Assembly: GCF_026745355.1 (NCBI RefSeq)
Contig: NC_079210.1
Coordinates: 6,383,972 to 6,447,971, forward strand
Length of the DNA: 64,000 nt
Reading direction: 5' to 3'
DNA from: Beta vulgaris subsp. vulgaris
Taxonomy: Eukaryota > Streptophyta > Magnoliopsida > Caryophyllales > Amaranthaceae
Below are positions 11,211-23,142 of the stretch, piece by piece (positions within the stretch are counted from its first letter, which is position 1; each line of letters begins with the position of its first letter). The position numbers and the translations under genes are program-made. The notes under the pieces were generated by a model. That model saw only the letters and a program-made list of their open reading frames with translations. It searched no databases and was not told the DNA's origin.

Positions 11211-13715
11211 TGTAACACCCCGATAATTCTCTCTTTTCTAGAAAATACTTTTTATAATAAACCTTAGAGAATTACCCAAGCATTATCGCCCGTGTGATAA
11301 CGTTTCGGCTTACTCAGAATTTTGCAGCGGAAAACAACTTACTAAAAATCAACTTTATTAAAACTTATGAAATCAATAACAATATCTGAAACTAAAACAC
11401 ACCAACTTAAAACTAATGTTTGAAAACACATGTGCCTACGAAAGCAACTTAAATAATACTAGTAATACAATGAGTCTCTCCATTCCAGATTCCCAATGAG
11501 ATGCATCTGCGAACCTGTAATGTCGATGCTTTCTCGACTCTGCTCACCCGAAGGATCATCACAGGATCAATAGGCAAAGCCATGATCACACACACAAACA
11601 AGCACGTAATCAGCAAAGCTGAGTACTACATATCAGACATAAATAATCCTAAACATGATACTACAAAAATAACATGCATGGATAAATAATACATAAGTAT
11701 ATAATAATCTGCAGACAACTATTACTGAACTAAACTCAAACTAACTTTTTATTACTTAAATGGAATAGTTATTGGACGAGTTGACTTATCTACTAATATG
11801 AAATGGGGGCGCGACTCCGCATTTCAGAGTGACTTGCGATATCGAGGAACCTTTGAGCTGAAAGAGGGATGGTGATCAATCCATTCCTAGAAAAGCCATG
11901 GGCTACCACCATGTACTCCAACCCTTAGTGTCCAACTCTAGACGTGCACTAGTCTAAAGTCTATAACTTATTCTCGTTTCACTTTACGTTAAATATATTT
12001 TATTACTTGTGTTGACACAACAAACAAGCAACACATAACTAATACTCAAACAATCATAACAGAATTCTTTTTATCTTTGGATTAACAAGTGATCACAACT
12101 CATCAATCAAGACTCCTTTAACTTCCTTTTTATACTTTACTAACTTACTTGTTGAACCTAGCCAACAATAAACTTTACCTTTATATAGGTAGAACTTGTA
12201 ACTTACCAAATAAGGTCCACGGTCCTTATAAGATAAAAATAATACTCAAAGAATACATGTAAGACATGATTCACTCTAACTTATATTAATTCACTCACGA
12301 ATTAATAAATAAACTTGACTTATCTGCTTGCATCAATCTTCCATACAAACATTTATAATCATAAACACTTCTAGTTCACATGTAGCACACAGGCATATAA
12401 CATGTAAAATAATTCCAATAATCATATATATGAACAAATAGAGTCCTATACATGATACTAATAAATAAAATACTCTTAGAGCATGCTTCTAAATCACATA
12501 GCACGTAGACGATATACGTACCTTGTATATACTAAGCGGTAGGCCACTTTTAACTCGTTAAAAGTCTCCTACAACGAAATCTCCGCCTAGAAAATAAAGT
12601 AATGAAAATTAATATCTCGAACTAAAAATCACAGCAACTTTAAAACGAAAAAACCCCTTAAAAGTGTTTTAAAATCGTTTTTACGTACCAATTTACGATA
12701 TTTTTAATCCCTAGTATAGTACAACTATTCTAGTGATTAAAAATCCTTTAAAACTCTCTAAATACTTCTTTTCTGAAATTACAACACTTATAATATTTAA
12801 TAAACCTCTTAAAATATATGTAAATATGATTAAAATCATAATTTAAGACAATCTCATAGTGTACAACATAACACTATGATTTTCTAATAATTAACACCCA
12901 AAAAAAACCATACATTGATAAATAAAACTTCAATTTAAAAATAATAACAATTGAAATTTTATTCTTTCAATATATAATATATATGAAATAATATATAAGA
13001 AAAGGAGGAAAAGAATCAAAAGAAAAAGGAAGAAAAAGAGTGAAATACCGAAATCGCGAGTGAAATATGGCAGCAGAATTGCGAAACTTGCAGAGGCCAT
13101 AACTAATAGAATAAGAATCGGAATTGAGTGATTCTTGAGCCTAAATTCAATAACTTTTCGAGATCTACAACTTTCAAGAAGGAAGTTTTGGCTAAAAATA
13201 AACGGAACTATAGAAATCTGGCCAATCAGATTCGGTGAGAGAAAAAAACGAGTGAAGAGAGGAAAAAGAAACTGAGGAGAGAGAGATAGAAGTGGCGTGA
13301 TTATGAGAAAATAAGTGTGTAGGGTGAAATAATTGGGTTTTTAGGATATTTATATAAAGGCTTTTACTTGTGGGCTTAGGAAAAGAGATTTTAATTAATG
13401 AAACTTGATGACTAATAAGATGGGCTATTAAGACTTTATCATCAAATGACGCTTTCCCTTTTTATCACTTTTTGGGCTTTCGATTCCATTAAACTTCCTT
13501 TTCAATATACTTTTAATATTTAAAACTTTTATTAAAACATGCTTAATTAAAATATTTCTAATTTTATTAAGCTATGAAAATAATTTCATTTGACTTTAAA
13601 AAAGTCAACCCTTTTTAAAAGTCAAATCATTTTCCAAACTCATTTGGATTTAAATATAACTACATAAATACTTAAATATATTTATAAAAATTCTTTAAAA
13701 TTGTGGGGGATTACA
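11211..13715 (-). repeat. Full LTR (3' LTR) of the gypsy element
   Basis: This 2.5-kb LTR starts TGTAACACCCC and ends GGGGGATTACA on the plus strand. Its last 96 bases are repeated at 17242-17337. A minus-strand TATA-like tttatataaata lies near 13346-13357, and purine-rich DNA downstream on that strand would form the leader. Related but diverged LTRs occur at 32370-33815, at 41466-51403 (interrupted) and perhaps at 21240-21960. No coding frame is supported inside. Confidence 0.85.
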
Positions 13716-13729
13716 GCCTACCCCCTTAA
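13716..13729 (-). promoter_or_regulatory. Polypurine tract of the gypsy element
   Basis: On the minus strand the purine run aagggggtaggc lies directly against the 3' LTR start (TGTAATCCCC). This is the expected position of the plus-strand primer for reverse transcription. Confidence 0.75.
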
Positions 13730-14019
13730 AGAAGTTTCGTCCCGAAACTTAACACAAAATCCTCGTACTTTCAAAAGTTTGAAACTCACATTTCGAAAAT
13801 TTTGAAAGAAGGTAGTGCCTCTTGTGCACTTTCCCATTTTTAAAACTTGTGTTACTTATGAACACTTTTCTTATGCAGAGACTCTACTTCTTTTGCACTA
13901 ATATGTGCAAATTGTCCAACATAGGCATACATATGCATGAAAATCTCATAAAAAAGACAAAAGCGCGAAATTTATCGCATTCTACCCCCCTTAAAGAAAA
14001 CGAGTTACGCCCTCGTAAC

Positions 14020-14330
14020 TCACCTCAAGGAATAGGTCTGGATACTTTTTCTTCATATCTCTTCGGCTTCCCACGTTGCCTCTTCTGACTCGTGGTTAGA
14101 CCAAAGAACTTTGACAATATGAACATCCTTGTTGCGTGTACTACACACTTTCCTGTCGAGAATCTTGACAGGTCTTTCCTCATATGTGAGGCTACTATCT
14201 ATCTGAACTCTTTCAGGCTCTAACACATGGCGCTCATCAGGGATATAGCGTTTAAGTTGGGATATATGAATACATCATGCATCTTTTCAAACTCCATTGG
14301 CAAGCGCCAATCTATAAGCTACTTTCCCAA
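14020..14330 (-). pseudogene. Gypsy integrase C-terminus with chromodomain-like segment
   Basis: Minus-strand translation gives HISQLKRYIPDERHV, then VKILDRKV, then a VKVLWSNHESEEATWE segment, the usual C-terminal end of chromovirus integrases, where the chromodomain steers insertion toward marked chromatin. The frame breaks after the TWE segment near 14060. Confidence 0.75.
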
Positions 14331-14562
14331 TGCGCTCCAAAATCTCATATGGGCCTACATATTTAGCACTAGCTTGCCCTTTTTCCCAAATCTCATAACG
14401 CCTTTAGTGGGTGATACTTTCAGGAATACTTTATCACCTACAGCAAACTCATCTTCGCGACGTTTTAAATCGCATAACTTTTCTGCCTATCTTGCGCAGC
14501 TTGAATTCGAGCCTGAATCAATTGACATTCTTGACGGTCTCCTCAATAAATTCAGTCCCAAA

Positions 14563-15310
14563 CTATATTTTCACTAAAGTCATTCCAGCAAATGGGACTT
14601 CTACATTTCCGTCCATATAATGCCTCAATGGTGCCATCTTTATACTCGCATGATAACTATTGTTGTAAGAAAACTCAATCAAATCTAATTGGTCCTCCCA
14701 ACTTCCTTGAAAATCGATCGCACAAGCTCTCAACATATCCTCCATAGTCTGATTAGTCCTCTCAGTCTGACCATCGGTCGCAGGGTGAAAGGCGGTACTC
14801 ATTTTCAATGTTGTCCCAAGGTTTAATTGGACCTTTTTCCAAAACTTCGATAGAAATCTAGAGTCAACGGTCAGAATAATGTCCTTTGGAACTCCATGCA
14901 ATCTACTACATCTTGATATAGGTCTTAGCGAGTTGCTTCTTTTTCCATGTCTCCTTAATAGGTATGAAACGGCGGACTTGGTCAGTCTATCCACAATAAC
15001 CCAAATGGTTCATTTCCACTCTCGTCTTAGGTAAGGCAGTCACAAAGTCCATAGAAATGAATCCCACTTCCATCCAGGACCTAACGATTGAACTTCCCCA
15101 TGGGTCTCTTATGGTCTATCTTCACTTTCTGACAGGTTAGGCACTTAGACACATATTCAGCTACCTCTCGCTTCATGTTTGGCCACCAATAGATACCTTA
15201 AGGTCTTTATACAACTTGTCACCCCCAGGGTGCACAGAATATGGAGTATGCCCCTCGTCCATAAGACATTTCTTAAGGTCGTTGCACTTTTGTGGTACAC
15301 ACCACCTCCC
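14563..15310 (-). pseudogene. Gypsy integrase core and zinc-binding remnant
   Basis: The minus frame 14563-14994 contains the integrase core, with the second catalytic Asp region (TVDSRFLSKFW) and the Glu-bearing DGQTERTNQT motif. Upstream, near 15115-15165, a C-x2-C segment ([14 protein letters not shown]) is the end of the zinc-binding domain. Stops and frame shifts separate them, so no integrase is made. Confidence 0.85.
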
Positions 15311-15318
15311 TTTAAACC

Positions 15319-16184
15319 TTAGACTCCATCATCATGAATCTTGAAGTCTACTTCCTTTCCTTGCTTCATTTTCTCCTTTATCTTGTCTAAGTGCTCATCC
15401 CCAACTTGACCCTCAATAATCTCATCGAAAACCGACACTCCCAAAGAAAGAGTACTAAGTCTAGCCTCGCTTTCCCCAGGATTTAAAATTTCTAGGCTCA
15501 ACCTTTGCATATCTCTACACAACTCCTCAGGGACTATCAAAGCACTCAAGCTATGACTCGATTTCCTACTCAAGGCGTCAGCAACCACATTTGCTTTCCC
15601 CTCATGATATTGGATGTCTAGATCATAATCCTTAATCAACTCTAGCCATCTTCTCTGCCTCATGTTCAAGTCTTTTTGGGTAAATGTACTTCAAGCTCTT
15701 ATGGTCTGTAATATCTTACAAGTTGCTCCATAAAGATAATGTCTCCAAATTTTCAATGCAAACACTATGGCAGCTAACTCTAATCATGGGTAGGGTAATT
15801 AGCCTCATAAGGTTTCAATTGACGCGATGCATAGCATTACCTTCCATTCTGCTGCAACACACACCCAAACCATTTTTCGAAGCATCACTATACCTCAAAT
15901 CCCTCATTCCCATCAGGAAGGGTTAAAACAGGTGCAGTGGTTAAACGATCCTTCAAATTTGAAAGCTTCCTCACACTTCTCATTCCACTCAAACTTAGAC
16001 TCCTTTTCATCAAATTGTCATAGGTCTTGCTATCTTGAGAAACTCTCACAAATCTCCTATAATAGCCAGCTAAACCCAAGAAACTCCTAAAGTCTGACAC
16101 ACTCTTTGGAGTTGGCCACTCACTCACAGCTTGAATCTTAGCAGGATCTACTGAGACTCCTTCCTTAGACACAAAGTGACCCAA
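15319..16184 (-). pseudogene. Gypsy RNase H region
   Basis: The minus frame 15888-16184 starts with GHFVSKEGV and the [11 protein letters not shown] motif that joins RT to RNase H. The frame 15319-15669 carries [31 protein letters not shown] in two adjoining segments, the classic end of gypsy RNase H. The middle part (15670-15887) is broken by frame changes. Confidence 0.85.
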
Positions 16185-16188
16185 AAAG

Positions 16189-17055
16189 CTACTTTCTCCA
16201 AATGAAACTCACACTCAGAGAACTTGACATATAATTGTTTTTCCTTAATGTCTCCAAAGTAATCCTCAAGTGCTCATCATGCTCAGCTTCATTCCTCGAG
16301 TATATTAGAATGTCATCAATGAAAACCACTACAAACTTGTCCGAAAATTCATGAAAGATCCTATTCATTAAATCCATAAATATAGCAGGAGCATTGGTTA
16401 ACCCAAATGGCATTACGGTGAACTCATAGTGACCATAACACATTCTAAAGGCAGTCTTAGGTACATCCTTATCAGCTACCCTCAATTGATGATATCCAGA
16501 ACATAAGTCAATCTTCGAGAACACACTCGCTCCATTCAACTGGTCAAATAGGTCATCTATTCTAGGCAAAGGGTACTTGTTTTTTATGGTTACATTATTC
16601 AACTCCCTATAATCAATACATAACCTCATACTCCCATCCTTTTTCTTCACGAACAACACAGGAGCTCCCCACGGTGATGCACATGGCCTAATATAACCTT
16701 TATCTAAGAGCTCTTGCAATTGCACCTTCAATTCACTCATCTCAGGATGTGCCATTCTATAGGGTGCCTTAGATATAGGTGCAGTTCCAGGAACTAAGTC
16801 TATGGTAAACTCAACAGCTCTTGCAGGTGGCATACCTGAAATCTCACTCGGAAATACATCCATAAACTCGTTCACTGTTGGGACGTCCTCAAGTTTTAGT
16901 TCAGCTTCCTTACTCACATCCTGCACGCTACAGAAGAATAGCTCACACCCCTTTCTCATCAACTTATGCACTTGCATAGCAGAGATAACTCCAAACTTCT
17001 TGGGTTTCCCAAAACTTCTATATGAGGTCAATTTTCCCGAAGGATTTCTCAACAC
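16189..17055 (-). pseudogene. Gypsy reverse transcriptase, nearly intact open frame
   Basis: A 288-codon minus frame covers the end of protease and most of the reverse transcriptase: a [19 protein letters not shown] segment, [30 protein letters not shown], the [10 protein letters not shown] motif and the catalytic FIDD at 16312-16323. The frame ends early at 16189, by a frame change just before the RNase H region. It is the longest uninterrupted part of the element. Confidence 0.9.
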
Positions 17056-17241
17056 TATCTTTTGAACCTCACAATCAATGTTGACCTTGTAAAGACTTAA
17101 CTAGTTCATCCCAAGAATCACATCTAGGTCTCCTAAATTGAATTCTATTAGGTCAGACGGAAAGACACAGTCTCCTATCTTCAAAGGCAGGTTTTTAAAC
17201 AGCTTAGTACACCTTATGATTTCTCCAATATGTATACTAAT
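17056..17241 (-). pseudogene. Gypsy protease C-terminal end
   Basis: Minus-strand translation gives an LIEFNLGDLDVILGMN segment, then a TAG stop where relatives have a Trp, then [14 protein letters not shown]. This is the tail of the chromovirus aspartic protease. The catalytic DTGA region has been lost in the deletion that also removed gag. Confidence 0.7.
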
Positions 17242-17337
17242 AGTCAAATCATTTTCCAAACTCATTTGGATTTAAATATAACTACATAAATACTTAAATA
17301 TATTTATAAAAATTCTTTAAAATTGTGGGGGATTACA
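17242..17337 (-). repeat. Truncated 5' LTR remnant of the gypsy element
   Basis: These 96 bases are identical or nearly so to 13620-13715, the terminal end of the full LTR, and are followed by the 5-bp target duplication aaaag. The rest of the 5' LTR, the primer site and gag are absent. Confidence 0.85.
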
Positions 17338-17540
17338 AAAAGTAACCCCTTGTAATTACAAAAAATAACAGCTATTTTTAGTAGAAGTAACATCTTATAA
17401 TTACAAAATATAACTCACACTTTCAGTTTAAGTAACCCCTTAGCATTACAAAAAGTAATCCCTAATTTCAGTAAAAGTAACCCCCTTAGCATTAGGGGCA
17501 AAAATCTCATAAATTTAATAAAAGTAACCCCTGTTACAAA
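17338..17540 (+). repeat. AGTAACCC repeat, third segment
   Basis: Units such as aaaagtaaccccttgtaatt and aagtaatccctaatttcag continue the array begun at 5403 and 10932. The array ends in the A-rich flank of the next element. Confidence 0.7.
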
Positions 17541-17555
17541 AAATGATTAATTAAT

Positions 17556-18826
17556 GGGAATAATTCCACCTTTGGTCGGTCTTCTCATAATAGTCCCACA
17601 TTTCAGTAATTTGAGAATAATTCCACCTAAGATCCATGTCTTCTCAAATAATTGGGCTATTTCAACCCATTCCGATTGACCGGTAAAAAATTACATGTTG
17701 ACTCTTATTAGTTTTTCAAAAGCAATTATCAATCCAATAAATAAAAATTTAACCCTCTAAGTCTCCAACCCAACCCCAAAAGCCACCTCCATAAACCACC
17801 CAACAAACCACCAACACCTTTCTCTTTCCTTGTGTAATCTCTCCCTCCCTTTATCTCTTCCTCCTCCTCACCACCCCTCTGTAATCACTAACACCCCTAG
17901 CACCCACCTGCGGCTGCGAGCACAGAGCACCCCCTCCCCTCCCTACCTCCCTATGAGCACTTCCACCCTGTCGCTTGCGAACATACTGTCCCTCCCCACT
18001 TTCCTGTGAGCACCCCTACGCCCTTTTCCTGTGACCCTCCCCCTCTCCCCTCTCGTGTCTTTCTTCCCCTTTTTTTCGTGGCTTCATTAGCAAAAGCCAA
18101 AAATCTTAAAAGTTACTTTAGTTGCAATTCATCATCCATATCACCAAGATTCTTTCAATCCTTTTATTGTTTGATTCATAATCAAATTGAATCAATTGAA
18201 AAACAAAACCCCCAAATCCTCTCTATCCACGATTCTCCCTATCTTCCTCGCATCTCCCCTTCCCATGCCTGATGACCCACCTCTGTTGCCATTTCCTCTG
18301 TCACTGGGGATTGTCTACTCTCATCGGCGTTGCTGACGCACCTTACTCCTCTCTTGCGTGTGGTCATTTCTCTTTCCTCTCTCGTCTTGGAATTTTGAAT
18401 TGGGGTGGTGGGATAGATTGTGCGGAGGTTTCATGGTGGTTGGTAGTAGTGCGGTTGTGTGATGGTGTGGCAGGAGATGGGTTTTGGAGAGGAACAGGGA
18501 GGGGAGGGCTGCTTGTGGTAGGGGCAGCACGGTGGTGGTTGAAGGATAGGGGAGGCTTTTCAGTGGGTGGAGGGTGCGTGATAGTTGGGGGGGAGGGTAG
18601 TGCTTTAGTTTTTTAACTAATTAAATTAGTTCTCAAGTACATAATTAGGATATTAAATAATTAAATTAGTTTTTAATTATATGATTAGAGTATCAAACCT
18701 GCCTTTGCAGGTCACCAACAGGTAATGACCTATTTTTGGCAGATATGCCCAAAAAGTGGGCTTATTCTCATATTATGAAAAATTGAGACCATTTTCAGAA
18801 GACCGCGTAAAGGTGAGATTATTCCT
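17556..18826. mobile_element. Non-autonomous MULE with UTR-like cargo
   Basis: The first about 85 bases (gggaataattccacctttgg onward) recur inverted at 18735-18826. Outside are attaattaat (17546-17555) and atcaattaat (18827-18836), a 10-bp duplication with one mismatch. This fits a Mutator-like element with long TIRs. The 1.27-kb interior has a CT-rich leader-like half (17790-18270) and a G/T-rich half (18400-18600), with no transposase. It may carry a captured gene fragment (a Pack-MULE), which a protein search would decide. The open frames at 18006-18272 and 18272-18616 have no recognisable domain. Confidence 0.75.
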
Positions 18827-18836
18827 ATCAATTAAT

Positions 18837-19569
18837 CCTACAAAAAAAATCCCCATAATTTAGCTTGAACCTTTTTATTCAACTTGAACTTGTAGTTTTG
18901 GCTTTTTTTATTAGCTGGCCGCATCATTTATTCAAGGTGTGACCAATCTTGTATAAAAGTTTGTGTTTTACAAATTTACTCTTATAAAAAAATAGATATT
19001 AAAAAAATCCAATGGATTGAACTTATGTCAGTTACTAACCATGTCGAAATCATAGTTCTGAAAATAACAGATCGGGTAGTGGTTCTTATCATCTTATGAT
19101 CTTGTCAAGTTAAAACGCATGTGATATGGAAGGTTGACTGAAAATATTGGACAAAAAAATGTCCAAATATAATAATGAACCTAAAATTAAGCATGTGTAT
19201 ATGCACGGTGAGCTTTGTCTAATCAACACAATGAGTTTTGTCCAATGCAGGGTTATTGAAAGTTTGATTTATAATATGAGGATTCTTTGACTGCAGTTTT
19301 GGACTAGAATGAAGCCCATAAAAGCATGAAAAATTGGATGCATAGGGTTTTATCCCTTCATGTTTATCAATTTATGTAAAGGATTGGTCATATCTACAGC
19401 TGTCAAAGATCTAAGCAACTCAAAATGACTTCAACATGTTATGATCCATACTTGAAAAATAGTTAAATATGTGATCCCAATCGTTGCATTAGTAAACCGA
19501 TTTTTTTGATTGCCTATTCGGTTCACCAGAATTTAGGTCCGACTACATTGAAATTCGACTCGGGTCGCA
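18837..19569. other. No feature recognised
   Basis: AT-rich DNA without a convincing open frame, repeat border or RNA gene. Confidence 0.4.
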
Positions 19570-19577
19570 CACCTGGT

Positions 19578-20211
19578 TAGAGATGGCAATGGGTTGTGGA
19601 GCCTACCCAGATTCGTGGATCCAGATCCATTTTTTACGGATCTGAATCCTCAAAATTTTGGACCCTATGGATCCGGGTAGGATTTGGATCCTCCTTGGAA
19701 AAAAATGAATCTGAACCGAGTCCTAAATTAATTATTACCCAGATTCATATCCGTTTACCCATTTTTATAATATTATTATTATTATTATTTAATATTATAA
19801 TATTAGTTGTTACATGTAATAACAGATTTTTGCTCGAAATTCGATTTATTGTTTTAATTAATGTGCGAATTTACTAGATTATTGAATTCGAAAAATCGGT
19901 TGATAATTGTTAATCTTTTAGAAATAGTTGATTAACTTACGGTTTGATAATTGAATAGTTGTAAATGGTTGCAATGATTATTTTTCAGAAATTAAATATA
20001 ATGTTGGATGATATTAGATAATTTTACTGTATAAAATCTTTACTTATTGTGAAAATTAGGATAGTTTGAAGAAAATAGGCAAGGATCCGTTTTGGACCCC
20101 ATAGGATCCATACGAATATGGATCTGGATCCTCATTCTTATTACCTAATAGATCCGGGTAGGATCTGGATCCTAAAGGGCCCTGTCCAGATCCTACCCAT
20201 TGTCATTTGTA
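19578..20211. mobile_element. hAT-type MITE
   Basis: The left end tagagatggcaatgggt is matched by the inverted right end acccattgtcatttgta. Subterminal copies of a ggatctggatcc-type motif occur on both sides. The flanks cacctggt (19570-19577) and cacatggc (20212-20219) agree at six of eight bases, as expected for an old 8-bp hAT duplication. The interior is AT-rich with an ATT run and encodes nothing. Confidence 0.65.
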
Positions 20212-20227
20212 CACATGGCTTTGGTGA

Positions 20228-20335
20228 GTGAGTGTCCCAACAAGAGATTTTGCATATGATGAGGCTCAAACTCGAGATCTTCCTTAAGCAATATCAAGCT
20301 ACTTACCACTTGAGTCGAACTTTTGTTGGTGCATT
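20228..20335 (-). mobile_element. tRNA-derived SINE candidate
   Basis: On the minus strand a box A-like tcaagtggtaagtagc is followed about 30 bases later by a box B-like gagtttgagcc, spaced like an internal RNA polymerase III promoter. The sequence does not fold as an intact tRNA by eye. No poly(A) tail or target duplication was confirmed. Confidence 0.35.
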
Positions 20336-21239
20336 AGTTAACCGGTGGTGAGGTGTTTTTGTTAGATGATTGACCTATGATCGAGTTGTAAATGGTAGGC
20401 GACTGATGTATGGTTTTGGCCCGAAATTACAGATGCCTGATTTTTGTTCTTTGCCGGCAATTATCATCGATGTCCTTGACCAAATTACAACCTTTCTTTC
20501 TCTTTTAGTTTATTTTTAATGATTGAAATTAAATATTGTTGTGTTGTTTTATGTTGGGTTACTTTGAATTTGTTATGTTGAGTTTTTTTTTCTTTCTCTA
20601 GTTCTTCCCTATCTTCCAATCTGATGGATGAGTTGCTTGGAGTAATGCTTCCATAGCTATGCAAATGATTTGGGTTACTCCGGTGGTGGAGGTGGAGGAT
20701 GAAAGTGGGAGTAAGTGTGCTGGTTAAGGGGGCGTAATGAGAGTAAGCACGAAAGAAGATGGGAGTTGGAGTAGTGAGATGAGCCATGAGGGTGAGGGAA
20801 TGTGTGTAATCCCTCACGTTTGGATTTTATAATATATTTTATAGAGTTTGAAATGTATTTATAATTATATTTTTCTGGGAGGAATTAATTATCATTGCTA
20901 ATTTGAATGTCAAATATTTTAAGTTGTTAAGTTATAATGTTTAGAGTAGATTAATATTATAATTTGTTTAGTATATTTTTCCACTTCTTTTTAATAGTTA
21001 CACTTTATCTTTTCACATTTGATAACGTCAATGTTTTAACATTAGTTTCTTTGAATTTGCATTTGTAAAAATTATAAAAAGTTGATATTATAAAAGTACT
21101 TATCGAGACTAATCAAACAAGATCCCCCATGATTATATTTTCTTTACCTATTAATCATAAATGATAATTAAGCATAAAATTGTGAATAGTGTGAAAACTC
21201 AAAGTGTAACCCCTAAAAAGAAATGGATAGGGTAGGTTA
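20336..21239. other. No gene recognised
   Basis: AT-rich DNA. A minus-strand frame (20485-20817) rich in Thr, Ser, His and Pro overlaps a CT-rich leader-like stretch. I see no domain and treat it as chance. Confidence 0.35.
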
Positions 21240-21960
21240 TAATATTAAATGTGTTAATATTCAGATCTACAAACTTAAACTTTAGGATTTATGACGTGTT
21301 AATTTTTTATTTTTATGGATTTTTACTAGTTTTAAAGGTTAAAACTTTAACATTAAAGGAAATGGTTATTAAAGGTTTCACAGAGCTTTTAAGTATTATT
21401 ATAAGTGTTGGAATTTTATTATAGTGGTGATTAATTGTTATTAATATTATCATTACTTTTAGGAGAATAACACTCCTTTAGCTACTTTTTAGTGCACCAA
21501 GGCAAGGTGGCACAAAGAATAGTTTATATAAGGTGGGTGAATGTCTAAGAGTTTTTGGATCTAGAATCATGTACTATGATTGGTTTTGGAACTTACTATT
21601 ATGCTTAGGAAACTTTGATAGTTTTTAGGCAAGATTGTTTACGACGAAATATCATATTTGTGCGATTATTGTGTGGGAACATATAATTGTTAATTATTAT
21701 ATAGTTGTATGGAATGTTGATAGAAGCATATAAGAGGTTTGTTTTATTAATAATCATGTTTATTTATTAATACCTATGATTGGTACAGGTGGTTAACACG
21801 TTTAATTGTATAATAATTCATGTTAGATATTTATTACATGTGGTAAGGTGAAGGTGGATGCTTGGAATTAGCCGTAGTATCATATCATATACTTCATTAT
21901 TTATCATTTCTTTATAATTGCCGATTTGTCACGGAGTAAAGGGAAAGATATATATGCCTT
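21240..21960 (+). repeat. Decayed LTR-like sequence
   Basis: Several phrases align in order with the LTR at 32370-33815: aaaggttaaaactttaacatt, a gagaataacactcctttagc segment against gataattctctttaggc, and a gttgatagaagcatat segment against attgatgcaagcatat. This suggests an old copy of the same gypsy LTR type. Borders are not definable. Confidence 0.35.
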
Positions 21961-22564
21961 AATGACATTGGTTATTGGTGATTTTATTCAACAGTTCGGT
22001 ATAAAGGACTAATAATGGTTATGGAATTGTGGTTAATGTTTAATCAATTAATCACTTGAAGTAAAAGAGATCAAGCAATAAAACTCTAGATCATTGCTTG
22101 TCTGGAGTTTTGAAAGCATGAGTTGGGACACATGACGTGAACCCATGGCTTTTCGAGAACCGTTTGATCATAGTGTATCTCTTTTATATATATAATTTTA
22201 TCAATATCTATTGGTTTTGAGGGCAAAGAGTAGCACAAGTTGCCTCGTCTACTGTGTTTTTGTTTGGACAACTCGTTCATTGCTTATTCAACCTAATTAA
22301 TTAATTATGTTATAGGGAAGCTTTTTGAGTGGCTACAATATACTTGTAGCCACTACATTTACTTAATCTTAGCCCTCTATTTTTAGTGACTCATCTTGTC
22401 CATTGATTTCATTGACCTTTAAAACCCTCAAAATAAATTGCCGAAAATCAGTTGAACTATTAATTGTGAATTTATAATGTGTATAACAGTTACTTTTAGT
22501 TTTAGTTTAAATATAAAAGTTAATTGAATGATTGGTGTAGTTTCTAGTTTTAAAATGAATGGTC
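21961..22564. other. No gene recognised; flank of the second LINE
   Basis: AT-rich DNA. A short inverted pair around gtggctacaa / ttgtagccac lies near 22330-22354. The LINE that follows entered at tagatttgacaagtt. Confidence 0.35.
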
Positions 22565-22642
22565 TAGATTTGACAAGTTTTTTTTTATAAGGAAAGAAAG
22601 AACTAGGGTGGATCCCAAGATTTGGGCCACCCTAAAGCATCC

Positions 22643-23113
22643 TTAATTACGGATGATTGAAGCAAAGGGTAAATCAGGAACATCAAACCAGAAAGTCATA
22701 TTAGTCGTCGCATGACCACGATGCGCCATCCAATCCGCAGCCACATTAGCTTCCCTAAACGCATGACAAATTTGAACATCTTCAAATAGAGATAATTCCT
22801 CTCCTGCATCTAAAATTATGGAGTTAATTATCCAAGGAATTTTCCAAAGCTTTCTAATGGAGTTGATAACAACCAAGTTATCACCTTCAATGACAATTTT
22901 AGAAATGCCCAAGGACTTAGCCCCTCTAATACCTTTACGAAGGCCTTTAGCCTCCGCCAAAAGTATTGAATCGGACATATCTAAACTCCCAGCCCCACAA
23001 AGCATAACTTTTCCTTCATCATTTCGAATGACAGATCCAAACGAAGCTTGGCCATTCGATAACTTAGAACCATCAAAATTCACTTTACAGTAGCCCGGGG
23101 GGGAGGGGACCAA
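22643..23113 (-). pseudogene. LINE ORF2 RNase H domain
   Basis: A 156-codon frame shows the RNase H catalytic set in order: NFDGS, LAEAKGL, VIEGDN and an REANVAADWMA segment. Plant L1 elements often carry this domain at the ORF2 end. It is cut off from the upstream ORF2 frame by stops at about 23114-23142, so it would not be made as part of ORF2. Confidence 0.88.
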
Positions 23114-23142
23114 GAGACCTTGTCTCGTATTCTAGACTTATT

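Larger units (their letters stand above)
11211..17337 (-). mobile_element. Ty3/gypsy chromovirus, minus strand, internally deleted
   Basis: The element is bounded by the 5-bp duplication aaaag at 11206-11210 and 17338-17342, and by LTR termini TGTAACACCCC (plus strand, left) and GGGGGATTACA (right). Read on the minus strand it holds a 96-bp remnant of the 5' LTR, the end of protease, RT, RNase H, integrase, a chromodomain-like end, a polypurine tract and a full 3' LTR. Gag, the primer site and most of the 5' LTR are missing. Order and chromodomain place it in the chromoviruses. The long LTR and the C-terminus suggest the Tekay/Del group, which I hold at moderate confidence. Confidence 0.9.

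Noticed and set aside
5403..17540. Interstitial telomeric repeat
   Set aside because: The unit is AGTAACCC with variable spacers, not the plant telomere heptamer CCCTAAA in tandem.
18006..18616. Two adjoining plus frames in the MULE
   Set aside because: Low-complexity Ser/Pro and Gly/Trp translations from biased DNA; not supported as a captured gene without a protein match.
20485..20817. Minus-strand frame rich in Thr, His and Pro
   Set aside because: No domain, no homologous frame elsewhere and leader-like composition.
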